Source: an uncultured Clostridia bacterium | GTDB taxonomy: Bacteria; Bacillota; Clostridia; Oscillospirales; Oscillospiraceae | Length of the DNA stretch: 5,592 nucleotides | Assembly (NCBI GenBank): GCA_937894515.1 | Contig: CALCRH010000100.1 | Location: 1-5,592, forward strand | Direction: 5' to 3' | Shown here: positions 1-5,213 of the stretch, in pieces | How the letters are laid out: each line of letters opens with the position of its first letter | How positions within the stretch are numbered: position 1 is the first letter of the stretch | Position numbers and translations under genes: made by a program | The notes under the pieces: generated by a model | Seen by the model: only the letters and a program-made list of their open reading frames with translations | Database searches by the model: none | What the model was told of the DNA's origin: nothing

Positions 1-1
1 C

Positions 2-484
2 GCGCCGCTCTATCCGAATCCAGTCTCCTATGCTTCCGAGCATGACGAGCTGGAACAGTACCGGGCATCCTACAAGGCAAATACCGCCTGCAAGAAAGCC
101 ATTGAAGATGCCATCAACGGCAACTACAAGGATTGGAGCCTTGACAGCAAATCCGCTCTGGCACAGGTCACGGAGCTTTTCAGCATGGAGCGCATCGCCT
201 ATGTGCTTGCCGCAACCGTCCAGCACAAGGATTGGGACGGGCGTCTTTCCGATACCAACAAGGCATGGGCAAAAACGATTCCGGTCTGCGAGGACAGAAA
301 CACCTATGCTTTCGTGGTGGATCAGGCACACACCGGGCTGGTCGATCTGTTCGTCAATCAGGTGCGAAAAGAACTTGCCGTACCGCAGGAGGAACGCAAG
401 CCCTCTGTCATGGAAAAGCTCAAAGCCGCGCCCGCAAAAAATTCGCCGAAAATTTCGGCGAATTCCAAAGGGCAGGAGCGTTAA
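2..484 (+). CDS. DUF3849-domain protein, C-terminal part (5' end outside window)
   Basis: This is the last 160 residues of a longer protein; the reading frame is open from the first bases and ends at TAA 482-484. The visible part is a DUF3849 domain, recognised from the pattern YPNPVSYASEHDELEQYR near its start, then KANTACKKAIEDAI, MERIAYVLAATVQ, DGR, NKAWAKTI and finally a GLVDLFVNQVRKEL helix. An internal ATG at 185 lies in mid-domain and is not the start. After about residue 135 the domain gives way to a low-complexity Lys/Ala/Ser tail. The biochemical role of DUF3849 is unknown; in Tn1549-type elements it sits in large multidomain accessory proteins just upstream of mobC, as here. The stop codon lies two bases before the mobC start, so the two are probably one operon. 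The family call is firm; function cannot be given. Confidence 0.85.
   Translation, partial: APLYPNPVSYASEHDELEQYRASYKANTACKKAIEDAINGNYKDWSLDSKSALAQVTELFSMERIAYVLAATVQHKDWDGRLSDTNKAWAKTIPVCEDRNTYAFVVDQAHTGLVDLFVNQVRKELAVPQEERKPSVMEKLKAAPAKNSPKISANSKGQER
440..464. repeat. Perfect 12-bp inverted repeat, 1-nt centre
   Basis: Bases 440-451 and 453-464 are exact reverse complements around a single A at 452. The palindrome lies inside the 3' end of the DUF3849 gene, 22 bases before the mobC start and just ahead of its ribosome binding site. It could be a protein-binding operator (for example for MobC or another DNA-binding protein) or, as RNA, a hairpin affecting mobC translation. It has no T-tract, so it is not a terminator. 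Its function is inferred; the symmetry is seen directly. Confidence 0.75.
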
Positions 485-486
485 GC

Positions 487-825
487 ATGGCGAAGCGCAA
501 ACGCGAGATTCAGATGAAGTTCCGCGTGGACGAAAACGAATACGATACCATTCATGCGAGAGCCGCATTAGTCGGCACAACCAACATTGCGGCGTATCTC
601 CGCAAAATGGCGCTCGACGGATATATCGTCAAGCTGGACTTCCCGGAGCTGAAAGAAATGGTCACGCTCCAGCGCCGGTACAATAATAACCTCAATCAGA
701 TTGCCCGACGTGTGAATGAAACCGGACGTGTTTACGAAGCCGACATGGAAGAAATCAAGCAGGAAATGGATTCCCTGTGGGAAGCCGTGGAAAGCGTCAT
801 CCGCGAATTTTCAAAGCTCAAATGA
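487..825 (+). CDS. mobC: MobC-family relaxosome accessory protein
   Basis: This 112-residue protein belongs to the MobC relaxosome family: small DNA-binding proteins that bind oriT and help the relaxase melt and nick it. Residues 1-45 have a basic start (KRKR) followed by a ribbon-helix-helix-like stretch (IQMKFRVDENEYDTI, then TTNIAAYLRKMALDG). Residues 63-76 carry the family hallmark RRYNNNLNQIARRVN. The C-terminal third is an acidic helix, probably for oligomerisation or relaxase contact. The start at 487 is chosen because AGGAG (474-478) sits eight bases ahead and homology begins there; the frame is open further upstream, but that part is only the shadow of the DUF3849 gene. It begins two bases after the DUF3849 stop, which implies co-transcription. 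The length is normal and nothing is missing. Confidence 0.9.
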   Translation: MAKRKREIQMKFRVDENEYDTIHARAALVGTTNIAAYLRKMALDGYIVKLDFPELKEMVTLQRRYNNNLNQIARRVNETGRVYEADMEEIKQEMDSLWEAVESVIREFSKLK

Positions 826-852
826 TCTCCGATTCTCCCGTCTGCCGCATCC

Positions 853-881
853 TTGCAGAAAACCGCATCTTTGCGTATCAT
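853..881 (+). promoter_or_regulatory. Weak sigma-A-like promoter candidate
   Basis: In the 84-base gap after mobC, TTGCAG (853-858) is separated by 17 bases from TATCAT (876-881), one mismatch from TATAAT. The -35 match is poor. It would give the CD1845-type gene and perhaps the relaxase their own transcript, but read-through from mobC is equally possible. Confidence 0.25.
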
Positions 882-909
882 TATAGTAGAAAGATAGGAG
901 GTAATTGAA

Positions 910-1200
910 ATGAAGCTCATTTTGAAGATACTTGCCGCACCCGTAACCCTGCTGATCTCCCTGTTCGTGTGGATTTGCGCCGGACTGATCTCCTGCTCCA
1001 CCATCGTTTTCAAGCTGGCGAGCGGTCTGATCGCATTGATGGCGCTTGCAGTTCTCTTTACCTACTCCGTACAGAACGGCATCATCCTGCTGGTGATTGC
1101 CTTCCTCGTCAGTCCCTTGGGATTGCCGATGCTGGCGGTGAAAATGCTGGGCGGTCTGCAAAGCGTGAACGGGTCACTCAAAGGTTTCATCCACAATTAA
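910..1200 (+). CDS. CD1845-family small membrane protein
   Basis: This 96-residue protein is almost entirely hydrophobic, with about three membrane segments (roughly residues 9-34, 37-52 and 56-80) and a short polar tail (GGLQSVNGSLKGFIHN). It matches the CD1845-type proteins I know from Clostridioides difficile conjugative transposons and Tn1549 relatives, which lie between mobC and the relaxase gene. No function is established; a membrane position next to the relaxosome genes suggests a role at the mating channel or in coupling, but that is inference. The start at ATG 910 is supported by a perfect AGGAGG (896-901) eight bases upstream. A Gly/Leu/Pro-rich bend (SPLGLPML) splits the last hydrophobic stretch. 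A terminator follows seven bases after the stop. Confidence 0.75.
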   Translation: MKLILKILAAPVTLLISLFVWICAGLISCSTIVFKLASGLIALMALAVLFTYSVQNGIILLVIAFLVSPLGLPMLAVKMLGGLQSVNGSLKGFIHN

Positions 1201-1206
1201 AGAAAG

Positions 1207-1245
1207 TCGCCGGGGCACCTAAAATGCTCCGGCGATTATTTTTTT
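1207..1245 (+). terminator. Intrinsic terminator after the membrane-protein gene
   Basis: An 11-bp stem (1207-1217 with 1225-1235, one G-T pair) closes a 7-base loop and is followed by TTATTTTTTT (1236-1245). It begins six bases after the stop of the 96-residue gene and ends 35 bases before the relaxase start, so it should cut or attenuate transcription into the relaxase gene. Confidence 0.85.
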
Positions 1246-1265
1246 ACACATCAATTTCGTTGCAA

Positions 1266-1271
1266 AGGAGG
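1266..1271 (+). promoter_or_regulatory. Ribosome binding site deciding the relaxase start
   Basis: AGGAGG at 1266-1271 lies eight bases before ATG 1280. The in-frame GTG at 1271 overlaps this site and cannot be the start, so the relaxase begins at 1280. Confidence 0.85.
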
Positions 1272-1279
1272 TGTCCCTA

Positions 1280-2698
1280 ATGGCAACTACAAGACTTATG
1301 CCCCTTCATCTTGGTAGGGAAAGAACCACCGGACAGGCAATAAGCAAAATAATTGATTATGTCGAAAATCCGCAGAAAACCGATAACGGCAAGCTCATCA
1401 CAAGCTGGCAGTGTGACAGCCGAACAGCAGATTCAGAATTTGCTTTTTCCAAAATGGTTTACCTACAAAAGACCGGCAGAGAACGCGGCGCAGACGATAT
1501 TGTCGCATACCAAATAAGACAGTCTTTTTCGCCCGGAGAGATCACGCCGGAGGAGGCAAACCGGCTCGGTTGTGAGCTGGCCCGCCGCTTCACAAAGAAC
1601 AATCACGCCTATATTGTCTGTACCCACGTCGATAAGCAGCATATCCATAATCATATCATTTGGAACTCCACGGCATTGAGCCATGAACGCAAGTTCCGAA
1701 ACTTTTGGGGAAGCACACGCGCCGTGCGTCGGCTGAACGACACCATCTGCATTGAAAACGGATATTCCATCATTGAGAATCCACAGCAACACGGCAAGAG
1801 CTACAACAAATGGTGGGGCGATAAAAAGCCGACCTCTCACCGTGAACGGATTTGCTACGCCATTGATGATGCAATGGCTCAGAAGCCGGAGAGCTTTGAC
1901 GCTCTGCTTGCTCTGCTTCGGCAGGCTGGATTTGAGGTAAAAGGAAACGAAAATCCCTCTATCCGAGCCGAAGGACAAAAGCGTTTTGCCCGCATGGACA
2001 CGCTGGGCGAAGGCTACTCTGCGGCAGATCTCCGGGCTGTCATCGCCGGTGAACGTCAGCACAAACCGAAAGAACGCAAGGCTACGAAGAAAGCCGCACC
2101 GGAGAAAAAGTCCGGGAATCTGCTGATCGACATTCAGGCGAAATTGCAGGAAGGCAAAGGTGCCGGGTATGCGAATTGGGCAAAGAAATTCAACCTCAAA
2201 CAGATGGCTCAGACGGTAGCATATCTTCAGGAGCATGATCTGACGGATTATGATGTTCTTGCCGAAAAGTCCGCTGCCGCATCTGCCCGGTTCAACGAGT
2301 TGAGCGAAAAGAATAAGGCTGCGGAGAAACGCTTGGCTGAGATTGCGGTCTTGGAAGTCCAGATCGCCAACTACGCCAAAACGCGCGAGACCTATGTGGC
2401 ATATCGGAAAGCCGGTTACTCCAAAAAGTTTCTTGCCGAGCATGAGCGCGAGATCACGATCCACAAAGCGGCAAAGAAGTGTTTTGACGATATGGGCGTT
2501 ACCAAGCTGCCATCAACTCAGAGCTTGAAGGCAGAAAGAGCCAAGCTGATGGCAGAGAAAAAAGAGGCATACAGCGAATACCGCAAAGCGCGTGAAGAAA
2601 TGAAAGAGCTGCTCACCGCTAAAGCCAATATTGACCGAATACTTGAAAAGGAGAAAGACCGTGAAGAACAGCGAAGCGAGAATAAAGCGATTTTGTAA
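1280..2698 (+). CDS. MOBP relaxase (mobilization nuclease), Tn1549 type
   Basis: This 472-residue enzyme should nick one strand of oriT, stay bound to the 5' end through a tyrosine and pilot the strand into the recipient through the type IV secretion channel. The relaxase domain fills about residues 1-180. IIDYVENPQKT (24-34) carries the likely catalytic Tyr27. HVDKQHIHNHIIWN (116-129) is the metal-binding three-histidine motif, with His116, His121, His123 and His125. Then come an RRLND segment and the NGYSII...GKSYNKWW stretch (160-179), typical of this subfamily. Residues about 190-260 are a conserved extension. From about 310 to the end the protein is a charged, helical, probably coiled-coil region rich in Lys, Glu and Ala, which may contact the coupling protein or DNA. 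The length is normal and all key residues are present, so it is probably active. A terminator (1207-1245) separates it from the upstream genes. No good promoter was identified between them, so expression may rest on read-through. Confidence 0.93.
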   Translation: MATTRLMPLHLGRERTTGQAISKIIDYVENPQKTDNGKLITSWQCDSRTADSEFAFSKMVYLQKTGRERGADDIVAYQIRQSFSPGEITPEEANRLGCELARRFTKNNHAYIVCTHVDKQHIHNHIIWNSTALSHERKFRNFWGSTRAVRRLNDTICIENGYSIIENPQQHGKSYNKWWGDKKPTSHRERICYAIDDAMAQKPESFDALLALLRQAGFEVKGNENPSIRAEGQKRFARMDTLGEGYSAADLRAVIAGERQHKPKERKATKKAAPEKKSGNLLIDIQAKLQEGKGAGYANWAKKFNLKQMAQTVAYLQEHDLTDYDVLAEKSAAASARFNELSEKNKAAEKRLAEIAVLEVQIANYAKTRETYVAYRKAGYSKKFLAEHEREITIHKAAKKCFDDMGVTKLPSTQSLKAERAKLMAEKKEAYSEYRKAREEMKELLTAKANIDRILEKEKDREEQRSENKAIL

Positions 2699-2709
2699 AA
2701 TCGCGCAGC

Positions 2710-2752
2710 CGCACATTTATGTGCGTTTCCGGGGGATTGGGGAACGCCCCAA
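2710..2752. repeat. Two tandem short hairpins after the relaxase gene
   Basis: CGCACA (2710-2715) pairs with TGTGCG (2720-2725) across TTTA. TTGGGG (2737-2742) pairs exactly with CCCCAA (2747-2752) across AACG. A G-run (2731-2735) sits between them. They lie 11 and 38 bases past the relaxase stop and have no T-tract, so they look like structured DNA or RNA rather than terminators; they may be part of an oriT region. Confidence 0.6.
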
Positions 2753-2854
2753 CAAGCATGAAAACGTCGGAGCCGCGAGAGCGGAAATCCGGCGTTTTTC
2801 GTAAAGTGGGTACCACTTTGCATTGCTTGCCAGGATGCTCTCCACGTTTTTCAT
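2717..2854 (-). CDS. Possible 45-residue minus-strand ORF with strong ribosome binding site
   Basis: On the minus strand, AAGGAG (2868-2863) stands eight bases before an ATG at 2854, giving a peptide that starts MKNVESILASNAKWYPLYEK, continues RRISALAAP and ends at TAA 2719-2717. The first 20 residues look protein-like, while the rest is read through the hairpins and looks random. A TATAAT (2874-2869) is present but too close to the binding site to be its promoter. It may be the surviving 5' end of a gene truncated in the past, or chance overlap with a structured non-coding region. No family is recognised. Confidence 0.25.
   Translation of the reverse strand: MKNVESILASNAKWYPLYEKRRISALAAPTFSCLLGRSPIPRKRT
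2761..2799 (+). terminator. Compound hairpin with T-tract, likely terminator of the relaxase operon
   Basis: Bases 2761-2771 pair with 2788-2798 in an 11-bp stem (one G-T pair). Inside it sits a second stem, CCGC (2773-2776) with GCGG (2781-2784), capped by a GAGA tetraloop of the stable GNRA class. The outer stem ends in five Ts (2795-2799). It lies about 60 bases after the relaxase stop. The outer stem has A-T pairs at both ends, so it could terminate in both directions. Confidence 0.55.
2803..2838. other. Candidate origin of transfer (oriT)
   Basis: AAAGTGG (2803-2809) and CCACTTT (2813-2819) form a perfect 7-bp inverted repeat. It is followed by GCATTGCTTGCCAGGATGC (2820-2838), which on the minus strand contains GCATCCTG, resembling the RP4/R64-type nic consensus YATCCTG cut by MOBP relaxases. 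The place beside the relaxase gene fits. Against it: in RP4 the inverted repeat lies 5' of nic on the cut strand, while here it would lie 3', and the base after CCTG is G rather than a pyrimidine. A plus-strand nick after the hairpin is the alternative. Confidence 0.35.
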
Positions 2855-3195
2855 TTTCTTATCTCCTTATTATATTTTTCAAAAAACTGTGGAAATCTTG
2901 CGACCAACGCTAATAGAACCGTACTTATATAGTAAAAGGGAACGATGTTTTGCTGTCTGAAAGCAATGATCTTCCCTAAACTATGAAACGGAGGTGCGAT
3001 TTCAGTATGGTATTCAACACACGATATGGATTCCTGCGCTGGTCTGCGTATTTTGCTCTCCGTTTTTGGAGGCTTCGATTGAAAACGATCAGTTCCGGCG
3101 CATGGCCAATAAACTATAAGGGCTATGCTCTTGTTTCGCAGACTAAGATAACACCGCTAACCACTATTGCTTTTGCATAGCGTAAATGATAATTG

Positions 3196-3202
3196 AAAGG
3201 AG
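3196..3202 (+). promoter_or_regulatory. Ribosome binding site deciding the peptidase start
   Basis: AAAGGAG lies seven bases before ATG 3210, and the signal peptide begins exactly there. The earlier in-frame ATG at 3186 precedes this site and would add eight residues in front of the signal peptide, so it is rejected. Confidence 0.85.
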
Positions 3203-3209
3203 ACCTATA

Positions 3210-4403
3210 ATGAAAAAAGTATTGAGCATTATTCTGTCTATGGTTATTTTGCTCTCTATGAGTATCCCCGCATTTGCAGCATCGTCAAGTAATAACGCCA
3301 TTATATCACCATCAGAGTGTGAGGATTTAGCAGAATATTGGCTTTGCGAAAACTACAATATTAATACTGTTATTGACGAAATCATCCCTATCTCAAATGG
3401 AACTGAGATATGCTCTTTCTGTGTAAGTTTTACAACTAACGGTGTCCCTGACGGATATATCGTAGTTGATGCAAATAGATATGCGACGGATAACATTACA
3501 GAGTTCTGTTTTTCGGGAAAAGGCATCTATGACTTGCTGTGTGACAATTACGGTAAAGTAGTTGAGGCCAATTCCAAAGAGAAAATCATTTATTCAACAG
3601 GACTTTTTGATTATGCAATTGCTGTTGACGAAAAACAGTCTATCTTCTATAATTCTACTCACGAGCTGATTAATCGAACTGAATTAGTAGCCCAATGCAA
3701 TAAAACTGCCGAACAAAGGTCTGTTTTCTATGATTCTTCTTCAAGAGTAACACCCCAACATTCACCTAACGATGAAATAGAAGAATATTATAATGGTTTC
3801 TTTACAAGTGGCACTATAACAAGCACCGGCAGTTATACTTCAAAGACAATTACAAATGCAGCATCCTTTACTCCTTCTTTAATGAGTGATTATCGTGCTA
3901 CAAATGGATATAGCGGAAACTGCACGCCAACGGCAGCAGCCAATTTACTAAGCTACTATATGGAAAAGCGTAGTTTTTCAGACTTAGGAACATCACGTCA
4001 GGATATTTATGATCGAATTGTATCTGGAAGTGGATGGAATCAATATGGAAACAGTGGTATGTCTCTTTCTAATGCAAAAAGAGGAATGAAAAGCGTAGTA
4101 ATTGCCGCAAACTATTCATTTTCTTCCACAGACTATTGGTTTGATCCTTGGTCAAGTTGGAAACGAGATCTTGGCAATAATTACCCTGTTTTGACTGCCG
4201 TTTATGGGTATAGACAAGACGACTTAGGTAATTGGATTGAAGTTGGTCATTCTATAGTTGCTGTTGGATATAGGGAATATTCTTCTGGAGCAAACTATTT
4301 GCGCGTATATGATGGATGGAATGCAACAAATGACAAATACATCCATTTTAATGCAAACTATTTTACCTCGATTGAAGGTATGTGTATAAAAGTAACTAAT
4401 TAA
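3210..4403 (+). CDS. Secreted papain-like cysteine peptidase (C10/C39-like)
   Basis: This 397-residue preproprotein is predicted to be exported and to cut proteins or peptides outside the cell. Residues 1-23 are a classical signal peptide: Lys-Lys, a hydrophobic core, then IPAFA with cleavage near Ala23. Residues about 35-165 resemble the propeptide of streptopain-type C10 peptidases (CEDLAEYWL, then DGYIVVDANRY, then FCFSGKGIYDLL). A Ser/Thr-rich linker (199-218) leads to the catalytic domain. There GNCTPTAAANLLSYY places the nucleophile at Cys238, EVGHSIVAVGY places the base at His347, and RVYDGWN gives Asp368/Asn371 as the orienting residue. The order C-H-D/N and the motifs fit both the C10 and C39_2-like families, so the exact family is open. 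There is no LPXTG or other anchor, so it is probably released. The gene is much more AT-rich than the mobilization genes before it and is probably acquired cargo. A membrane-protein gene follows ten bases later. Confidence 0.8.
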   Translation: MKKVLSIILSMVILLSMSIPAFAASSSNNAIISPSECEDLAEYWLCENYNINTVIDEIIPISNGTEICSFCVSFTTNGVPDGYIVVDANRYATDNITEFCFSGKGIYDLLCDNYGKVVEANSKEKIIYSTGLFDYAIAVDEKQSIFYNSTHELINRTELVAQCNKTAEQRSVFYDSSSRVTPQHSPNDEIEEYYNGFFTSGTITSTGSYTSKTITNAASFTPSLMSDYRATNGYSGNCTPTAAANLLSYYMEKRSFSDLGTSRQDIYDRIVSGSGWNQYGNSGMSLSNAKRGMKSVVIAANYSFSSTDYWFDPWSSWKRDLGNNYPVLTAVYGYRQDDLGNWIEVGHSIVAVGYREYSSGANYLRVYDGWNATNDKYIHFNANYFTSIEGMCIKVTN

Positions 4404-4413
4404 GAGGTGCTTG

Positions 4414-4878
4414 ATGAAAAAATACATAATACCTATACTTATAGTATGTCTTATTGCATCAATTATTATTAATATCGTTTCAATAATCGGGTTGAAGAAC
4501 CGGCAGATTATGGATTGTAGTCAAATTGGGCTGTCAGAGTTGATAGGATCTGATATTTCTGAAGCATTCATTGATGAGGGTAATAATCCAAATCTGCAAG
4601 GCGTTTTTGATGATCCCGTAGCAGTAGAACAATTATTCACCATACTGGAAAGAGGATGTTACCAACACTGTTCACCAATAATCAGCAATTCGGCTCCAGG
4701 ATCAAATTCGTTCCCATTTATTCGGTTAAAAGCAGAGAATCATACATATGCAATATCAGTTATGGGAAATAAAATCCGTGTCACTGTAGATGGCGAGTCG
4801 AAATGCTATTATTCTAACATACGATATGAACTGCTTCAGCTGATTAACAACGTATTAGTACACCATTTCACAAACTAA
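4414..4878 (+). CDS. Membrane-anchored protein of unknown family, partner of the peptidase gene
   Basis: This 154-residue protein has one N-terminal membrane segment (about residues 5-27, after MKKY) that serves as signal anchor, and a domain of about 125 residues expected outside the membrane. That domain contains four cysteines (35, 82, 86, 131), enough for two disulfides. Its outline is an acidic first half, a helix (VEQLFTILER), two or three beta-like strands (FIRLKAENHTYAISV, KIRVTVDG) and a closing helix (YELLQLINNVL). I do not recognise the family; the outline resembles small clostridial extracytoplasmic domains of unknown function. ATG 4414 is chosen because AAGAGG (4402-4407) lies six bases ahead. 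The start is ten bases after the peptidase stop, with similar AT-rich codon use, so the two probably share a transcript. An inhibitor, anchor or immunity role is plausible because C10 loci often carry an inhibitor gene beside the protease, but this is inference. Confidence 0.75.
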   Translation: MKKYIIPILIVCLIASIIINIVSIIGLKNRQIMDCSQIGLSELIGSDISEAFIDEGNNPNLQGVFDDPVAVEQLFTILERGCYQHCSPIISNSAPGSNSFPFIRLKAENHTYAISVMGNKIRVTVDGESKCYYSNIRYELLQLINNVLVHHFTN

Positions 4879-5179
4879 ATATTATATCTCCAATAAAGCC
4901 GTTGAAGATCTTTCTTCGATATGGGAATACACGCTTGAAACATGGTCTGAGTCTCAAGCAGATATCTATTACCGGGAACTGATAAATGCAATTAGAGGCA
5001 TTGCCGAGAGGCCTTGTTTTTTCGATAGAGAATACGTTGAGATTCACCATGGATTATTTGGCCGGAAATGTAAGAAGCACCTCGTGTTCTACAGATTGGA
5101 TGATGCTGGAGTTGTAGAGATTGTCAGAATCCTTCACGAAAGAATGGATTTTACTCGCAAAAGGAGAGCAAATACTTGA
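4877..5179 (+). pseudogene. RelE/ParE-family toxin frame without start codon or antitoxin
   Basis: The frame encodes 100 residues of a type II toxin of the RelE/ParE superfamily (ParE members poison DNA gyrase; RelE members cut mRNA). It opens with YYISNKAVEDLSSIWEYT, then has TWSESQADIYYREL, HHGLFGRKCKKHLVFYRL and VVEIVRILHERMDF, which together cover the whole family length of about 95-100 residues, and it stops at TGA 5177-5179. What is missing is the start: the frame is open only from 4859, after TAG 4856-4858, and contains no ATG, GTG or TTG before the homology begins. In relatives a Met would be expected where ACT (4874-4876) stands. The homology begins on the last bases of the upstream gene's stop codon. 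No antitoxin gene precedes it. It is most likely a remnant whose 5' junction removed the start and the antitoxin; an ATT start at 4865 is formally possible but lacks a ribosome binding site. Confidence 0.75.
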
Positions 5180-5213
5180 TTTCTGCGGACTTTTAACTAA
5201 TAAATACGTTGGG

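Larger units (their letters stand above)
2699..3209. other. Long gene-free stretch: hairpin cluster, then a composition boundary
   Basis: No convincing gene was found here. Bases 2710-2838 are a run of hairpins described separately (terminator and possible oriT). From about 2840 the sequence turns AT-rich, and from about 2980 it becomes mixed. A + strand frame (3007-3180) could give a 57-residue basic, aromatic peptide, but its GGAGG (2990-2994) is 12 bases away and the peptide resembles nothing I know. The promoter for the downstream peptidase gene must lie here, but no clear -35/-10 pair was found. Confidence 0.6.

Noticed and set aside
471..478. GGGCAGGAG read on the minus strand as an RP4-like nic (CTCCTGCCC)
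   Set aside because: It is better explained as the mobC ribosome binding site, and the nic consensus requires ATCCTG.
232..486. Upstream extension of the mobC frame
   Set aside because: The good ribosome binding site and the homology both place the start at 487; the extension overlaps the DUF3849 gene.
30..686. + strand frame of 218 residues across DUF3849 and mobC
   Set aside because: It is out of frame with both well-matched genes and gives an Arg/Pro/Ser-rich random-looking product.
1463..2464. Long minus-strand open frame of 333 residues
   Set aside because: It is the complement of the relaxase coding sequence; its product has no recognisable motif and the + strand frame carries full relaxase signatures.
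3007..3180. 57-residue + strand frame before the peptidase
   Set aside because: The ribosome binding site spacing (12 bases) is poor, no family is recognised, and the composition suggests non-coding spacer.
3167..3193. TTGCTT with GATAAT as promoter of the peptidase gene
   Set aside because: The spacer is only 15 bases and transcription would begin inside or after the ribosome binding site.
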